Part shown: piece by piece, positions 26,857-36,809 of the stretch
Numbering within the stretch: position 1 is the stretch's first letter
How the letters are laid out: each line of letters starts with the position of its first letter
Assembly (NCBI RefSeq): GCF_003208435.1
Contig: NZ_QKMF01000001.1
Span: forward strand, 248,001 to 312,000
DNA: 64,000 bases
From: Pelagimonas varians
Lineage (GTDB): Bacteria > Pseudomonadota > Alphaproteobacteria > Rhodobacterales > Rhodobacteraceae
Reading direction: 5' to 3'
Made by a program: the position numbers and the translations under genes
The notes under the pieces: model-generated
Seen by the model: only the letters and a program-made list of their open reading frames with translations
Databases searched by the model: none
Told to the model about the DNA's origin: nothing

Positions 26857-28457
26857 AGCTTCAATCCCAAGCCATTGCTTCATCAGAGCAATTTAAAACC
26901 AACAAGGCGTCTCATACCCAAGCGCTTGAGCAAATTCGAGAGGCGGCAGCCCTTGCGGCGGCGGGTGGCGGTGAAAGATCGAGGGAACGCCATGTCAGTC
27001 GTGGCAAGATGTTACCCCGCGAACGGGTGGCCAACCTGCTTGATCCTGGCTCGCCCTTTCTTGAGGTCGGCGCGACGGCTGCGCATGGTCTATATGACAA
27101 TGCAGCCCCCTGCGCGGGTGTGATTGCCGGCATCGGTCAGGTTCAGGGTCGACAAGTTATGGTTGTGTGCAACGATGCAACCGTTAAGGGCGGAACGTAC
27201 TTCCCGATGACGGTCAAAAAGCATCTTAGGGCGCAAGAGATCGCCGAAGAAAACCACCTGCCTTGTATCTATCTTGTCGACAGCGGCGGTGCGAACCTTC
27301 CGCAGCAGGACGAAGTGTTTCCCGATCGTGACCACTTTGGCCGGATCTTTTACAATCAGGCCCGCATGTCCGCCAAAGGCATCGCGCAAATTGCTGTGGT
27401 CATGGGGTCGTGCACAGCTGGCGGGGCCTATGTGCCAGCAATGTCGGACGTGACGATTATCGTCAAAGAGCAAGGCACGATTTTCCTCGCCGGTCCGCCG
27501 CTGGTCAAAGCTGCAACGGGCGAAGTCGTCACCTCCGAGGATCTGGGCGGCGGTGATGTGCACACCCGCCTCTCCGGCGTCGCGGATTACCTTGCCGAAG
27601 ACGACAGCCACGCCTTGGCACTGGCCCGCCGCGCGGTTGGCAATCTAGGTCCCGTCAAAGGGGCGTTGGTCAATCTGCAAAGCCCCGAAGATCCGGCCTA
27701 TGATCCCGACGAAATTCTCGGTGTCGTGCCGGGTGATTTGCGCACGCCTTACGACATTCGCGAAGTCATTGCCCGAATGGTTGACGGATCGCGCTTTGAC
27801 GAATTCAAAGCACGCTTTGGCGAAACCCTTGTAACTGGTTTCGCCCATGTGATGGGCATGCCGGTGGGGATTATCGCCAACAATGGCGTGCTCTTTTCCG
27901 AGGCTGCGCAAAAAGGGGCCCATTTTGTCGAACTGTGCTCACAGCGCGGCATTCCGCTGGTGTTTTTACAAAACATCACCGGCTTTATGGTCGGCCGTAA
28001 ATATGAGAACGAGGGCATCGCCCGTCACGGTGCCAAAATGGTGACCGCCGTTGCCACCACCAATGTGCCGAAAATCACCATGCTTGTGGGGGGCTCTTTC
28101 GGGGCTGGAAACTATGGCATGTCAGGCCGGGCGTATCAGCCACGCTTTCTTTGGACATGGCCCAACAGCCGTATCTCCGTGATGGGCGGCGAACAGGCCG
28201 CAGGTGTTCTGGCAACTGTGAAACGGGACGGGATCGAACGCCGCGGCGAAAGCTGGTCCGCTGAGGATGAAGCCGAATTCAAACGCCCGACCATCGAGAT
28301 GTTCGAGAGACAAGCACATCCCTTGTACGCCTCGGCCCGCCTTTGGGATGACGGTATCATTGACCCGCGCAAATCCCGCCAAACCTTGGCCCTGTCTTTG
28401 CGCGCCGCATTGAACGCCCCGATTGAGGAGACACGTTTCGGCGTGTTCCGCATGTGA
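26853..28457 (+). CDS. mccB: Methylcrotonyl-CoA carboxylase, carboxyltransferase subunit
   Basis: The beta subunit transfers carboxyl from biotin to 3-methylcrotonyl-CoA, giving 3-methylglutaconyl-CoA. The 534 residues contain [19 protein letters not shown], the N-terminal crotonase-like [28 protein letters not shown] and the C-terminal [20 protein letters not shown] and [13 protein letters not shown] signatures that separate MCC from propionyl-CoA carboxylase. ATGA overlap with the synthetase gene. Encoded before mccA, the usual order in this group. Confidence 0.95.
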   Translation: MKLQSQAIASSEQFKTNKASHTQALEQIREAAALAAAGGGERSRERHVSRGKMLPRERVANLLDPGSPFLEVGATAAHGLYDNAAPCAGVIAGIGQVQGRQVMVVCNDATVKGGTYFPMTVKKHLRAQEIAEENHLPCIYLVDSGGANLPQQDEVFPDRDHFGRIFYNQARMSAKGIAQIAVVMGSCTAGGAYVPAMSDVTIIVKEQGTIFLAGPPLVKAATGEVVTSEDLGGGDVHTRLSGVADYLAEDDSHALALARRAVGNLGPVKGALVNLQSPEDPAYDPDEILGVVPGDLRTPYDIREVIARMVDGSRFDEFKARFGETLVTGFAHVMGMPVGIIANNGVLFSEAAQKGAHFVELCSQRGIPLVFLQNITGFMVGRKYENEGIARHGAKMVTAVATTNVPKITMLVGGSFGAGNYGMSGRAYQPRFLWTWPNSRISVMGGEQAAGVLATVKRDGIERRGESWSAEDEAEFKRPTIEMFERQAHPLYASARLWDDGIIDPRKSRQTLALSLRAALNAPIEETRFGVFRM

Positions 28458-28470
28458 TGCCGTTCTTTGA

Positions 28471-28520
28471 TTTCTTCTGTCTAAAAATATCCCGGGGAGC
28501 GCGAGGGGCTGGCCCCTCGC
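28471..28520 (+). repeat. Dispersed hairpin repeat, copy 3
   Basis: TTTCTTCTGTC, AAATATCCCGGGG and a hairpin of GCGAGGGGC / GCCCCTCGC. It fills the gap between mccB and mccA, inside the operon, where it may affect the ratio of the two subunits. The same layout occurs at 14324-14373 and 14506-14552. Confidence 0.75.
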
Positions 28521-28548
28521 TTGCACCACGTGGTCGAGGAGACCGACA

Positions 28549-30492
28549 ATGATTGATACTATCTTGATCGCCAACCGCGGTGAAATTGCCTGCCGCGTCA
28601 TCGAAACAGCCTCAAAAATGGGGCTGCGCACTGTGGCTGTACATTCTGACGTTGACGCAGGTGCGAAACACGTTGCGATGGCCGACACCGCAATTTGCAT
28701 CGGCGAAGCAGCACCCGCCGCAAGCTATCTGCGCGGCGATGCCATCATCGCGGCGGCCCAAGCCAGCGGAGCGCAATTGATCCATCCGGGCTATGGTTTC
28801 CTGTCCGAAAACCCGGATTTCGTAGACGCGGTCGAAGCGGCGGGTCTGATCTTTGTTGGCCCCTCGGCCCATGCGATCCGCTCTATGGGACTAAAAGACG
28901 CTGCCAAACGGCTGATGGACCATGCGGGGGTGCCGATCGTCCCGGGCTATATGGGCGAAAATCAGGACCCTGCGCATCTGAAATCAGCGGCTGATGGCAT
29001 TGGGTATCCGGTCTTGATCAAGGCCGTTGCTGGCGGCGGCGGCAAAGGGATGCGCTTGGTCGAAGACCCTAAGGATTTCCTCGATGGGCTCACAAGCGCT
29101 CAGTCCGAAGCGCGTACCGCCTTTGGCAATGATCATGTGTTGATCGAAAAATACATTCAAAAACCGCGTCATATCGAAGTGCAGGTCTTTGGCGATGGCA
29201 CTCATGCGGTGCATCTGTTTGAGCGCGATTGCTCGTTGCAGCGCCGCCACCAAAAAGTCATCGAAGAAGCCCCAGCGCCGGATATGCCCCCAAAAGTCCG
29301 CAAGGCTATGGGGGACGCGGCTGTCCGTGCCGCCGAAGCCATCGGCTACAAAGGGGCAGGGACGGTGGAATTCATTGTTGACGGGGCAAATGGCCTGCGT
29401 CCGGACGGGTTCTGGTTCATGGAAATGAACACGCGTTTGCAGGTCGAGCATCCCGTGTCGGAACTGATCACCGGTGTTGATCTGGTGGAATGGCAAATCC
29501 GGGTTGCCGCGGGCGAAAGCCTGCCTGCCCAACAAGACGAATTGTCAATCAATGGACATGCTTTCGAGGCGCGTCTTTACGCCGAGGACGTTCCAGCCGG
29601 TTTCTTACCTGCCACGGGCCGCCTTGCGCATTTGTCCTTTCCGGAAGGGGTGCGCGCCGATAGCGGTGTGCGCTCTGGTGATACCATTAGCCCGCATTAC
29701 GATCCGATGATTGCCAAAGTGATTGTCCACGGACCAACCCGCGCTGTGGCTTTGCGGCAATTGGCACGCGGCTTGCGTGATACGCAAGTGGCGGGCACAG
29801 TGACCAATCTGTCCTTTCTCGGTGCCTTGGCCGAACACGAAGGATTTGGCCGCGGCGAAGTGGATACAGGCCTGATTGCCCGCGACCTTGAGGCATTGGT
29901 ACAACAACCCGGGGTCAATCTGGTTGCACGGGGCTTGGCTGCCCTGATCGCGGCCGGTCTGACAGAGCCAGAGCAGACTTTGAGTGGTTTCACTTTATGG
30001 GAGCCCTTGCGCCGCACAGTTCTGATCGAAGAGGCCGGAGAGGCGCATGAGGTACAGCTGCGCCTTTCGGGAGCAAACACCTGCCTGATTGACACCGGCG
30101 GCGACACGATTACTGCACAGCGCAGCGATGCGGGTTGGACGTTGAATGGACAACGGGCACCCGAATTTGCTGTGGCCGGTGATGATATCACTGTGTTCGC
30201 AGACTATGGCCGCAGCTACCGCATAATTGACCCGTTGGCGCGCGATACCGCTGGCGGTGCGGATGCAACCTTGACCCTTGCCCCGATGCCGGGACGGGTG
30301 GTTTCTGTGCATGTGTCTGCTGGTGAAGCCGTATCCGAAGGTGACAAACTGGCCGTTCTTGAAGCCATGAAAATGGAACACACCATGTTGGCCGGCCGCG
30401 ACGGCGTGATTGCCGAAGTTCTGGTTTCGGGTGGGGACCAAGTAGAGGCGGGGGCCCCGCTGATCCGTCTGGAAGACGAAGCAGAGGGCTAA
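28549..30492 (+). CDS. mccA: Methylcrotonyl-CoA carboxylase, biotin-carrying subunit
   Basis: The alpha subunit carboxylates its own biotin using ATP and bicarbonate. The 647 residues comprise a biotin carboxylase (IANRGEIACRVIETA; the glycine-rich VAGGGGKGMRLV; FERDCSLQRRHQKVIEEAP; MEMNTRLQVEHPVSE), a linker domain, and a C-terminal biotinyl domain with the acceptor Lys608 in EAMKMEHTM. BirA, encoded at 55773, would add the biotin. The start follows a purine-rich site (GGTCGAGGAGA). Confidence 0.95.
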   Translation: MIDTILIANRGEIACRVIETASKMGLRTVAVHSDVDAGAKHVAMADTAICIGEAAPAASYLRGDAIIAAAQASGAQLIHPGYGFLSENPDFVDAVEAAGLIFVGPSAHAIRSMGLKDAAKRLMDHAGVPIVPGYMGENQDPAHLKSAADGIGYPVLIKAVAGGGGKGMRLVEDPKDFLDGLTSAQSEARTAFGNDHVLIEKYIQKPRHIEVQVFGDGTHAVHLFERDCSLQRRHQKVIEEAPAPDMPPKVRKAMGDAAVRAAEAIGYKGAGTVEFIVDGANGLRPDGFWFMEMNTRLQVEHPVSELITGVDLVEWQIRVAAGESLPAQQDELSINGHAFEARLYAEDVPAGFLPATGRLAHLSFPEGVRADSGVRSGDTISPHYDPMIAKVIVHGPTRAVALRQLARGLRDTQVAGTVTNLSFLGALAEHEGFGRGEVDTGLIARDLEALVQQPGVNLVARGLAALIAAGLTEPEQTLSGFTLWEPLRRTVLIEEAGEAHEVQLRLSGANTCLIDTGGDTITAQRSDAGWTLNGQRAPEFAVAGDDITVFADYGRSYRIIDPLARDTAGGADATLTLAPMPGRVVSVHVSAGEAVSEGDKLAVLEAMKMEHTMLAGRDGVIAEVLVSGGDQVEAGAPLIRLEDEAEG

Positions 30493-30546
30493 ACGCATTG
30501 CATGTCCCGCTGACAGGGGCATGCGATCAAACGAAAGGGAGGTTCC

Positions 30547-31215
30547 ATGACTCAAGAGATCATTCGCGTCCACAATGTTCCGTATTCACGCGGGTTTCGG
30601 GTTCTTTGGCTGCTCGAAGAGCTGGGCCTGAGCTATGATGTTGTGAACTATAAGATCGGGGATCGCTCGATGCGTGAGGGCGGGCTGGACGCTTTGTCGC
30701 CTGCCACCCGTGTGCCAGCAATTGAAATCGGTGATTTGGTCATGGCCGAAAGCGGCGCGATTGTTCAGCACCTGATCGAGACCCACGGGCCGCAGTTCGG
30801 CCGCCCTGTTGGTGATCCAGAACGTCCGGCCTTTTTGCAGTGGCTGCATTATTCCGAAACCATGGCATCTTTGGTCGAGCAGTTGAACCTCAACCACGTG
30901 TTCTTGCGCCCACCTGCCAAGCCAAGCGCCATTGTGATCAAGCTAAACACAGCGCGCCTGCGCCAGTCACTGGCCGGAATGGAGGCGCGTTTGGGCAATC
31001 ATGACTTCCTGCTGCCCGGAGGCTTTTCGGGGGCGGATATCATGATGGGTTTTAACCTGTATGCGGTTCCGTTCTACGTCGATTGCTCGGAATTCCCAAA
31101 GCTGTTGGCCTACCGAAAACGGCTTGAGGCGCGGCCAGCCTATCAAACGGCTTTGGCTAAGGAAGGCCCACAAGAATTCTACGACCGTGATTTCTATCCG
31201 GTCCCCGAAGAATAA
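30547..31215 (+). CDS. Glutathione S-transferase family protein
   Basis: A 222-residue protein with an N-terminal thioredoxin-fold domain (VHNVPYSRGFRVLWLLEELGLSYD split over residues 7-30, then the cis-Pro region TRVPAIEIGD and the MAESGAIVQHLIE glutathione site) and an all-helical C-terminal domain. The role in the leucine operon is not known; GSTs in catabolic operons sometimes remove reactive intermediates. AAAGGGAGG lies just upstream. I cannot name a subclass with confidence. Confidence 0.85.
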   Translation: MTQEIIRVHNVPYSRGFRVLWLLEELGLSYDVVNYKIGDRSMREGGLDALSPATRVPAIEIGDLVMAESGAIVQHLIETHGPQFGRPVGDPERPAFLQWLHYSETMASLVEQLNLNHVFLRPPAKPSAIVIKLNTARLRQSLAGMEARLGNHDFLLPGGFSGADIMMGFNLYAVPFYVDCSEFPKLLAYRKRLEARPAYQTALAKEGPQEFYDRDFYPVPEE

Positions 31216-31244
31216 CCTGATCGCTCGGGCATAGGATAAAGAAC

Positions 31245-32102
31245 ATGTCGCAATATGTTGAAATATTTGAAGTAGGTCCACGTGATGGTCTGCAAAACGA
31301 AAAGCGGGAAATCCCAACTGCGGATAAAATCGCGCTTGTGGATTGCCTGAGCGGTGCCGGTTTCAAACGGATCGAATGCGCCAGTTTTGTCAGCCCGAAA
31401 TGGGTGCCCCAAATGGCGGACAGTGCCGAGGTGCTGGCCGGGATTACGCGCGCCACAGACATTTCATATGCGGCGCTGACCCCGAATATGAAGGGTTTGG
31501 AAAACGCGATTGCCGCCAAGGCAGACGAGGTTGCGATCTTTGGCTCGGCCTCCGAAGGGTTCAGCAAGGCCAATATCAACGCCTCCATTGCCGAAAGTCT
31601 GGAGCGGTTCAAACCTGTGACCGAAGCGGCGAAGGCGGCAGGGTTGCCGGTACGGGGCTACGTGTCATGCGTTGTGGAATGCCCATATGACGGGGCCATA
31701 GATCCCGCCTCGGTGGCCCGTGTTGTGGCCGCCTTGCGCGATATGGGCTGCTATGAGGTGTCGCTGGGTGATACGATCGGGCGCGGCAAGCCCGAAGCGA
31801 TCGCCGCAATGTTAGCTGCCGTGTTGCAAGAGCTACCGGCAACGCAACTGGCGGGGCATTTTCACGATACGGGCGGGCAGGCGCTTGCTAATATCGAAGT
31901 GGCTTTGGAAAAGGGGCTGCGGGTGTTTGATGCGGCGGTCGGCGGATTGGGTGGATGCCCTTATGCCCCCGGTGCCGCGGGCAATGTGGCCACCGAGGCG
32001 GTGCATGATCGCGTCTTGGCTTTGGGGTATGAAACCGGTCTCGACCGCACCATTTTAATGCAAGCCGCAGCAATGGCCCGCGCGATGCGAGGAGATGCCT
32101 AG
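31245..32102 (+). CDS. mvaB: Hydroxymethylglutaryl-CoA lyase
   Basis: Splits HMG-CoA into acetyl-CoA and acetoacetate, the final step of leucine catabolism. The 285-residue DRE-TIM metallolyase starts with EVGPRDGLQNEKRE (metal-binding Asp and catalytic Arg), has FHDTGGQALAN with the metal-binding His, and the catalytic-Cys loop GGLGGCPYAPGAAGN. The gene ends where the hydratase gene begins, with no gap, so the two are coupled. Confidence 0.95.
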   Translation: MSQYVEIFEVGPRDGLQNEKREIPTADKIALVDCLSGAGFKRIECASFVSPKWVPQMADSAEVLAGITRATDISYAALTPNMKGLENAIAAKADEVAIFGSASEGFSKANINASIAESLERFKPVTEAAKAAGLPVRGYVSCVVECPYDGAIDPASVARVVAALRDMGCYEVSLGDTIGRGKPEAIAAMLAAVLQELPATQLAGHFHDTGGQALANIEVALEKGLRVFDAAVGGLGGCPYAPGAAGNVATEAVHDRVLALGYETGLDRTILMQAAAMARAMRGDA

Positions 32103-32885
32103 ATGTTTGAAACGATAGCAATCCAGACGGATGATCGCGGTGTGGCAACGCTGACGCTGGACCGTGCCGAAAAACACAATGCCATGTCGGCGCAGATGAT
32201 CGCCGAATTGACACAGGCGGCGGTGCAGTTGGGCGCGGATGAAACCGTGCGGGCGGTTATTCTGACCGGCGCAGGCCGCAGTTTTTGCGCGGGTGGTGAT
32301 TTGCGTTGGATGCAAGACCAGATGGCAGCGGATGCCGCGACACGCTTTGTCGAGGCGAAAAAACTGGCGATGATGCTCAAAGCGCTGAACGAGCTGCCAA
32401 AACCGTTGATTGGCCGCGTGCAGGGGCAGGCCTTTGGCGGCGGCGTTGGTATGGCGTCGGTCTGTGATGTGGCGATTGGCGTCGACACGGCCAAATTTGG
32501 CCTGACGGAAACCAAGCTGGGGCTGATCCCGGCCACCATCGGCCCCTATGTTCTGGCCCGCTTGGGCGAAGCTATGGCGCGGCGGGTCTTTATGTCTGCG
32601 CGCATCTTCAAGGCCGATGAGGCGGTGACCTTGGGCCTATTGGCCAAGGCGGTGCCTGCGGATGAACTGGACGCCGCTGTCGAAGCCGAAGTCGCCCCCT
32701 ATCTTTCCGTAGCTCCGGGCGCGGTGGCCGAGGCCAAGCGCTTTACCCGCTGGCTTGGCCAACCCATCACCGAAGAGATTATTGATCAGACCATTCAAGG
32801 GCTCGTCGATCGGTGGGAAGGGGCCGAAGCCCAAGAGGGAATCGGAGCCTTTTTCGACAAACGCAAACCCGCCTGGCTGCGCTAG
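32103..32885 (+). CDS. liuC: Methylglutaconyl-CoA hydratase-type enoyl-CoA hydratase
   Basis: A 260-residue crotonase. The oxyanion-hole motifs GAGRSFCAGGDLRWMQD and GQAFGGGVGMASVCDVAIG, and the TETKLGLIPATIGPYVLARLG segment, are clear. Its place directly after HMG-CoA lyase supports hydration of 3-methylglutaconyl-CoA to HMG-CoA rather than general fatty-acid oxidation, but the assignment of substrate is from context. It is the last gene of the operon and is convergent with a hypothetical gene one base away. Confidence 0.88.
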   Translation: MFETIAIQTDDRGVATLTLDRAEKHNAMSAQMIAELTQAAVQLGADETVRAVILTGAGRSFCAGGDLRWMQDQMAADAATRFVEAKKLAMMLKALNELPKPLIGRVQGQAFGGGVGMASVCDVAIGVDTAKFGLTETKLGLIPATIGPYVLARLGEAMARRVFMSARIFKADEAVTLGLLAKAVPADELDAAVEAEVAPYLSVAPGAVAEAKRFTRWLGQPITEEIIDQTIQGLVDRWEGAEAQEGIGAFFDKRKPAWLR

Positions 32886-32886
32886 T

Positions 32887-33378
32887 CTATTCGGCACAGA
32901 CCGCGATTTTGGAGACAATCCAATAGACTTCGGTCTCTTGCTTATAGAGACCGATTTCGAGCGCCTGCGGAGAGTTTTCAGGATTGATGTGCAGCCAAAG
33001 GTGGTGCGGCGTGCCATCGGCTGACAAAAAGTCCACTCCGACTCCTTCGTCGACGCTGTCGCGTATGTCTTCACATGAATAACTGCGTGGCGGCGTTCCT
33101 ATAATTTCAACGCGGTCGGCGACTGCGCAAAGGGCAATGTCGCGCTCAAAGCGAATATGGCGGACGTTTTCTGGCAATTCCAGAAATCCGCCTGCGATGG
33201 GGGCTATCCCGAGTTCCTGGCTTTCGCCGTCGCAGTCATGGCCTTGGGATCTGGTTTGTGTTTGGTTTTCCGCCAGAACCACGGGCGGATTTGAAGACTT
33301 CGCTGGTGGCATCAATGGCTGCGAAAAAAGGGCTGTCATGCTTGATAACAAGGTGAAAATTGCAATAAATTGGGTCAT
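32887..33378 (-). CDS. Hypothetical exported protein
   Basis: 163 residues with an N-terminal hydrophobic signal (MTQFIAIFTLLSSMTALF), then a Pro/Asn/Gln-rich segment and a mixed alpha/beta body with three cysteines (one in YSCEDIRD, one in SQGHDCDGESQ, one at the C-terminus). I recognise no domain. It is divergent from the membrane protein gene at 33472 and faces the end of the leucine operon. Confidence 0.6.
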   Translation of the reverse strand: MTQFIAIFTLLSSMTALFSQPLMPPAKSSNPPVVLAENQTQTRSQGHDCDGESQELGIAPIAGGFLELPENVRHIRFERDIALCAVADRVEIIGTPPRSYSCEDIRDSVDEGVGVDFLSADGTPHHLWLHINPENSPQALEIGLYKQETEVYWIVSKIAVCAE

Positions 33379-33471
33379 AAATCGGGGCTCCTACAAAAAA
33401 CAGGTTGGGAAATTGCCGCGGGATGTCGTCTAGGATACCATAGATCGAAGCTATTTCGAAACGGGGGCATT

Positions 33472-33858
33472 ATGACCACTCAGATTGCTCATTTATTTGC
33501 GACAGGTTGTATCGCAATCTGTTTCTTTCAAATCGCGCTGATCGCAGGTGCACCTTTGGGGGAATTCACCCAAGGAGGCCAGAATCGCGGAGCCTTGCCG
33601 CTGAGTGGCCGCGTTATTGCCGCCGTATCGATTCCCATTTTGGTGTTTTGTGGTTTGGCAATTGTGTCTGCCGCCGGCTTTCCGGGGCTGAACTGGTCGC
33701 GAAAGGCAGGGTGGGTGGCCCTTGCTGTTATGACAATAAGCGCAATTTTGAACTGGATCACCCCCAGCGCCAAAGAGCGGGCCGTTTGGGGTCCGATAAT
33801 GACCGTTATGGCCGGATTTTCGGCGCATGTGATGATCGCAACCGGAGATCTGGGTTGA
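33472..33858 (+). CDS. Hypothetical small integral membrane protein
   Basis: A 128-residue protein with four probable membrane helices: one beginning at residue 4 (AHLFATGCIAICFFQIALIAG), then SGRVIAAVSIPILVFCGLAI, GWVALAVMTISAILNWI and WGPIMTVMAGFSAHVMIA. The conserved-looking loop PLGEFTQGGQNRGALPLSGR lies between helices 1 and 2. I know no named family. The ATG at 33472 follows CGGGGGC; the longer frame to 33370 gives an unlikely cytoplasmic head. Confidence 0.6.
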   Translation: MTTQIAHLFATGCIAICFFQIALIAGAPLGEFTQGGQNRGALPLSGRVIAAVSIPILVFCGLAIVSAAGFPGLNWSRKAGWVALAVMTISAILNWITPSAKERAVWGPIMTVMAGFSAHVMIATGDLG

Positions 33859-34020
33859 AGTGAGGCAGGCAAAGAAATCTGTTTCCGCGACGCATGCGCG
33901 CGCCTTACGCTGGAACTGGACTGTGGTGTCTGTAGTAAGTGCTTGTTATTAATAGGTACAAATGAAAGTTGGGCCTCTGTTCGTGGTTGATATCAAACTA
34001 TTGAATATCTCTGCGCCTTG

Positions 34021-34049
34021 TTGACCCTGCCTGCCCATAGGGCTAAGGC
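34021..34049 (+). promoter_or_regulatory. Possible nuo operon promoter
   Basis: TTGACC and TAAGGC, 17 bases apart, end 48 bases before nuoA. The gap 33859-34097 has no gene; it also holds a TTGATATCAA palindrome near 33990. The operon may have further promoters here. Confidence 0.35.
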
Positions 34050-34097
34050 ATGCCTGAACCGATTTGCGCGTTTTCGCGCCTTAGAAGGAGCCGCCTC

Positions 34098-34463
34098 GTG
34101 GAAGAGATGCTGCGGGAATACCTTCCCATCCTCGTCTTTACGGCCATTGCCGTAGCCATTGGTCTTGTTTTTCTATTCGCTGCGATTCTGATTGCGGTGC
34201 GGAACCCGGACCCGGAAAAAGTGTCGGCCTACGAATGCGGATTCAACGCATTTGACGACGCCCGAATGAAATTCGACGTCAGGTTTTACCTCGTTGCGAT
34301 CTTGTTTATCATCTTTGATCTTGAAATTGCCTTCCTGTTCCCATGGGCGGTGGCGTTGCAGGACATCTCGATGGTGGGCTTTTGGTCAATGATTGTATTC
34401 CTCGGAGTATTGACCATCGGATTTGCTTACGAATGGAAGAAAGGGGCGCTCGAATGGGAGTGA
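34098..34463 (+). CDS. nuoA: NADH-quinone oxidoreductase subunit A
   Basis: Membrane subunit of complex I, 121 residues, normal length, with three helices and the conserved cysteine-containing loop [21 protein letters not shown] split over residues 46-66. I chose GTG at 34098, seven bases after AAGGAG; the ATG at 34107 would shorten it by three. First gene of the nuo operon. Its end overlaps nuoB. Confidence 0.94.
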   Translation: MEEMLREYLPILVFTAIAVAIGLVFLFAAILIAVRNPDPEKVSAYECGFNAFDDARMKFDVRFYLVAILFIIFDLEIAFLFPWAVALQDISMVGFWSMIVFLGVLTIGFAYEWKKGALEWE

Positions 34464-34984
34464 TGACAGGGACCCAGGTTGGCGCGGACAAAGAAGTCGC
34501 CACTCAGGCCATCAACCGCGAACTGCAGGACAAAGGTTTTCTGCTGACTTCGACGGAAGACATCATTAACTGGGCGCGCACCGGCTCGCTGCACTGGATG
34601 ACCTTCGGGTTGGCCTGCTGTGCGGTTGAAATGATGCACACCTCAATGCCGCGGTATGACGCCGAACGGTATGGGATTGCCCCGCGCGCCAGCCCCCGTC
34701 AGTCCGACCTGATGATTGTGGCTGGAACGCTGACCAACAAAATGGCTCCGGCATTGCGCAAGGTTTATGACCAGATGCCGGAACCGCGTTATGTGTTGTC
34801 GATGGGCAGCTGCGCCAATGGCGGCGGCTACTATCACTACAGCTATTCGGTTGTGCGCGGCTGTGATCGCATTGTGCCTGTTGATGTCTATGTGCCGGGC
34901 TGCCCGCCTACGGCTGAGGCGCTGCTGTATGGCCTGATGACGCTGCAAAAGAAAATCCGCCGGACGGGGACTCTTGTACGATGA
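34454..34984 (+). CDS. nuoB: NADH-quinone oxidoreductase subunit B
   Basis: Peripheral-arm subunit that holds iron-sulfur cluster N2, next to the quinone site. The 176 residues show the ligands in [31 protein letters not shown] and [14 protein letters not shown]. The ATG at 34454 follows AAAGGGGC and overlaps nuoA by ten bases; an alternative ATG at 34463 would give a TGATG junction. nuoC starts within its last codons (ATGA). Confidence 0.95.
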   Translation: MGVMTGTQVGADKEVATQAINRELQDKGFLLTSTEDIINWARTGSLHWMTFGLACCAVEMMHTSMPRYDAERYGIAPRASPRQSDLMIVAGTLTNKMAPALRKVYDQMPEPRYVLSMGSCANGGGYYHYSYSVVRGCDRIVPVDVYVPGCPPTAEALLYGLMTLQKKIRRTGTLVR

Positions 34985-35589
34985 CCGAAGCACTTAAAGA
35001 ACTGGGCGCATTGATCGAAGCCAAGCGCCCCGATTGCGTCCTTGGCTATAGCATCGCGTTTGACGAGCTGACTGTTGATGTGGCTCCGGCCAATATCAAA
35101 GGGTTTGTTGAGTTCCTAAAAACCGACCAGAACTGCAAATTTTCGTCACTGGTGGATATCACCGGAATCGATTTCCCGGAGCGCGGCAAGCGGTTCGACA
35201 TCATCTATCACTTCTTGTCGATGTACCAAAACCACCGCATCCGGTTGCGGGTGTCGGTGCGCGAAGATGAAATGGTGCCGTCGATTGTGGATGTGCACCC
35301 CTCGGCCAACTGGTTCGAGCGCGAAGTTTTTGACATGTTCGGCGTGCTGTTTTCCGGCCACCCCGACCTGCGCCGTATTCTGACCGACTACGGGTTCCGT
35401 GGCTATCCGCTGCGCAAGGATTTCCCAACCACCGGTTATACCGAAGTGCGTTATGACGAAGAGCTGAAACGCGTCGTCTATGAACCCGTTTCACTGGTTC
35501 AGGAATACCGTCAGTTTGATTTCATGTCTCCCTGGGAGGGCGCGAAATACGTGCTGCCCGGTGATGAGAAGCAAGAAGAGGCGAAATGA
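34981..35589 (+). CDS. nuoC: NADH-quinone oxidoreductase subunit C
   Basis: A 202-residue hydrophilic subunit of the connecting module of complex I (30-kDa homologue). Diagnostic motifs are [22 protein letters not shown] and [19 protein letters not shown] (given here in pieces under 20: [30 protein letters not shown]). Both ends overlap neighbours by four bases, so nuoB-C-D are translated together. Confidence 0.95.
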   Translation: MTEALKELGALIEAKRPDCVLGYSIAFDELTVDVAPANIKGFVEFLKTDQNCKFSSLVDITGIDFPERGKRFDIIYHFLSMYQNHRIRLRVSVREDEMVPSIVDVHPSANWFEREVFDMFGVLFSGHPDLRRILTDYGFRGYPLRKDFPTTGYTEVRYDEELKRVVYEPVSLVQEYRQFDFMSPWEGAKYVLPGDEKQEEAK

Positions 35590-36809
35590 TGGACGGCTCC
35601 AAAGGTTTCGACGACGCCCAGACGGGCGAACAGAAAATCCGCAATTTCAACATCAACTTCGGGCCTCAGCATCCGGCGGCACACGGCGTGTTGCGCATGG
35701 TGCTTGAGCTGGACGGCGAGATTGTTGAACGTGCAGATCCGCATATTGGCCTGCTGCACCGCGGGACCGAAAAGCTCATGGAGAGCCGGACCTATTTGCA
35801 AAACCTGCCTTATCTGGACCGCCTCGACTACGTGGCCCCGATGAATCAGGAACATGCTTGGTGTCTGGCGATTGAAAAGCTGACCGGTGTCGAAGTCCCG
35901 CGTCGCGGCTCTTTGATCCGCGTGCTGTTTTCGGAAATTGGGCGGGTACTGAACCACCTGTTGAACGTGACTACGCAGGCGATGGACGTGGGGGCGCTGA
36001 CGCCGCCGCTCTGGGGCTTTGAAGAGCGTGAGAAACTCATGATCTTTTACGAGCGCGCATGCGGTGCCCGTCTTCACGCCAATTATTTCCGCCCCGGCGG
36101 TGTCCACCAAGACCTGCCTCAGGCACTGTTGGATGATATCGTCGAATGGTGCGGGACGTTTCCGGCTGTACTCGAAGATATCGACGGCTTGCTGACGGAA
36201 AACCGGATTTTCAAGCAGCGGAACTGCGATATCGGTGTGATTTCTGAACAAGAGATCCTCGATTGGGGCTATTCCGGTGTTATGGTGCGCGGCTCCGGCC
36301 TTGCTTGGGATTTGCGCCGCTCGCAGCCCTATGAGTGCTACGATGAATTCGAGTTCCAGGTGCCTATCGGCAAAAACGGCGATTGCTACGACCGTTATCT
36401 TGTCCGCATGGAAGAAATGCGCCAGTCGGTGTCGATCATCCTGCAAGCTATTGAAAAGCTGAATGCCCCCGAAGGGCAGGGCGATGTTCTGGCCCGTGGC
36501 AAGATCACACCTCCGAAGCGCGCGGATATGAAAACCTCGATGGAAAGCCTGATCCACCACTTCAAGCTCTACACCGAAGGGTTCAAAGTTCCTGCTGGTG
36601 AAGTTTATGCCTGCGTAGAAGCGCCCAAAGGCGAATTTGGCGTGTTCATGGTCTCGGATGGCACCAATAAACCATACCGTGCAAAACTACGGGCACCCGG
36701 GTTCTTGCATCTGCAATCCATGGATCACGTGGCCAAGGGACACCAGCTTGCTGATGTTGCGGCGATCATCGGTACCATGGACGTTGTGTTTGGGGAAATC
36801 GACAGATGA
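35586..36809 (+). CDS. nuoD: NADH-quinone oxidoreductase subunit D
   Basis: The 49-kDa-type subunit, 407 residues, related to the large subunit of NiFe hydrogenases but without the metal ligands; with NuoB it forms the quinone pocket. [33 protein letters not shown], the [11 protein letters not shown] segment and C-terminal [13 protein letters not shown] are typical. ATGATGG at the start gives two possible ATGs, 35586 and 35589. The next gene starts in its last codon. Confidence 0.96.
   Translation: MMDGSKGFDDAQTGEQKIRNFNINFGPQHPAAHGVLRMVLELDGEIVERADPHIGLLHRGTEKLMESRTYLQNLPYLDRLDYVAPMNQEHAWCLAIEKLTGVEVPRRGSLIRVLFSEIGRVLNHLLNVTTQAMDVGALTPPLWGFEEREKLMIFYERACGARLHANYFRPGGVHQDLPQALLDDIVEWCGTFPAVLEDIDGLLTENRIFKQRNCDIGVISEQEILDWGYSGVMVRGSGLAWDLRRSQPYECYDEFEFQVPIGKNGDCYDRYLVRMEEMRQSVSIILQAIEKLNAPEGQGDVLARGKITPPKRADMKTSMESLIHHFKLYTEGFKVPAGEVYACVEAPKGEFGVFMVSDGTNKPYRAKLRAPGFLHLQSMDHVAKGHQLADVAAIIGTMDVVFGEIDR

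Noticed and set aside
33859-34097. Possible tRNA or small RNA before nuoA
   Set aside because: I found no cloverleaf or strong hairpin with T tail; it is better explained as promoter region.
34343-34453. Upstream extension of the nuoB frame
   Set aside because: The added residues overlap nuoA in another frame and are not family-like. ATG 34454 with AAAGGGGC is the better start.
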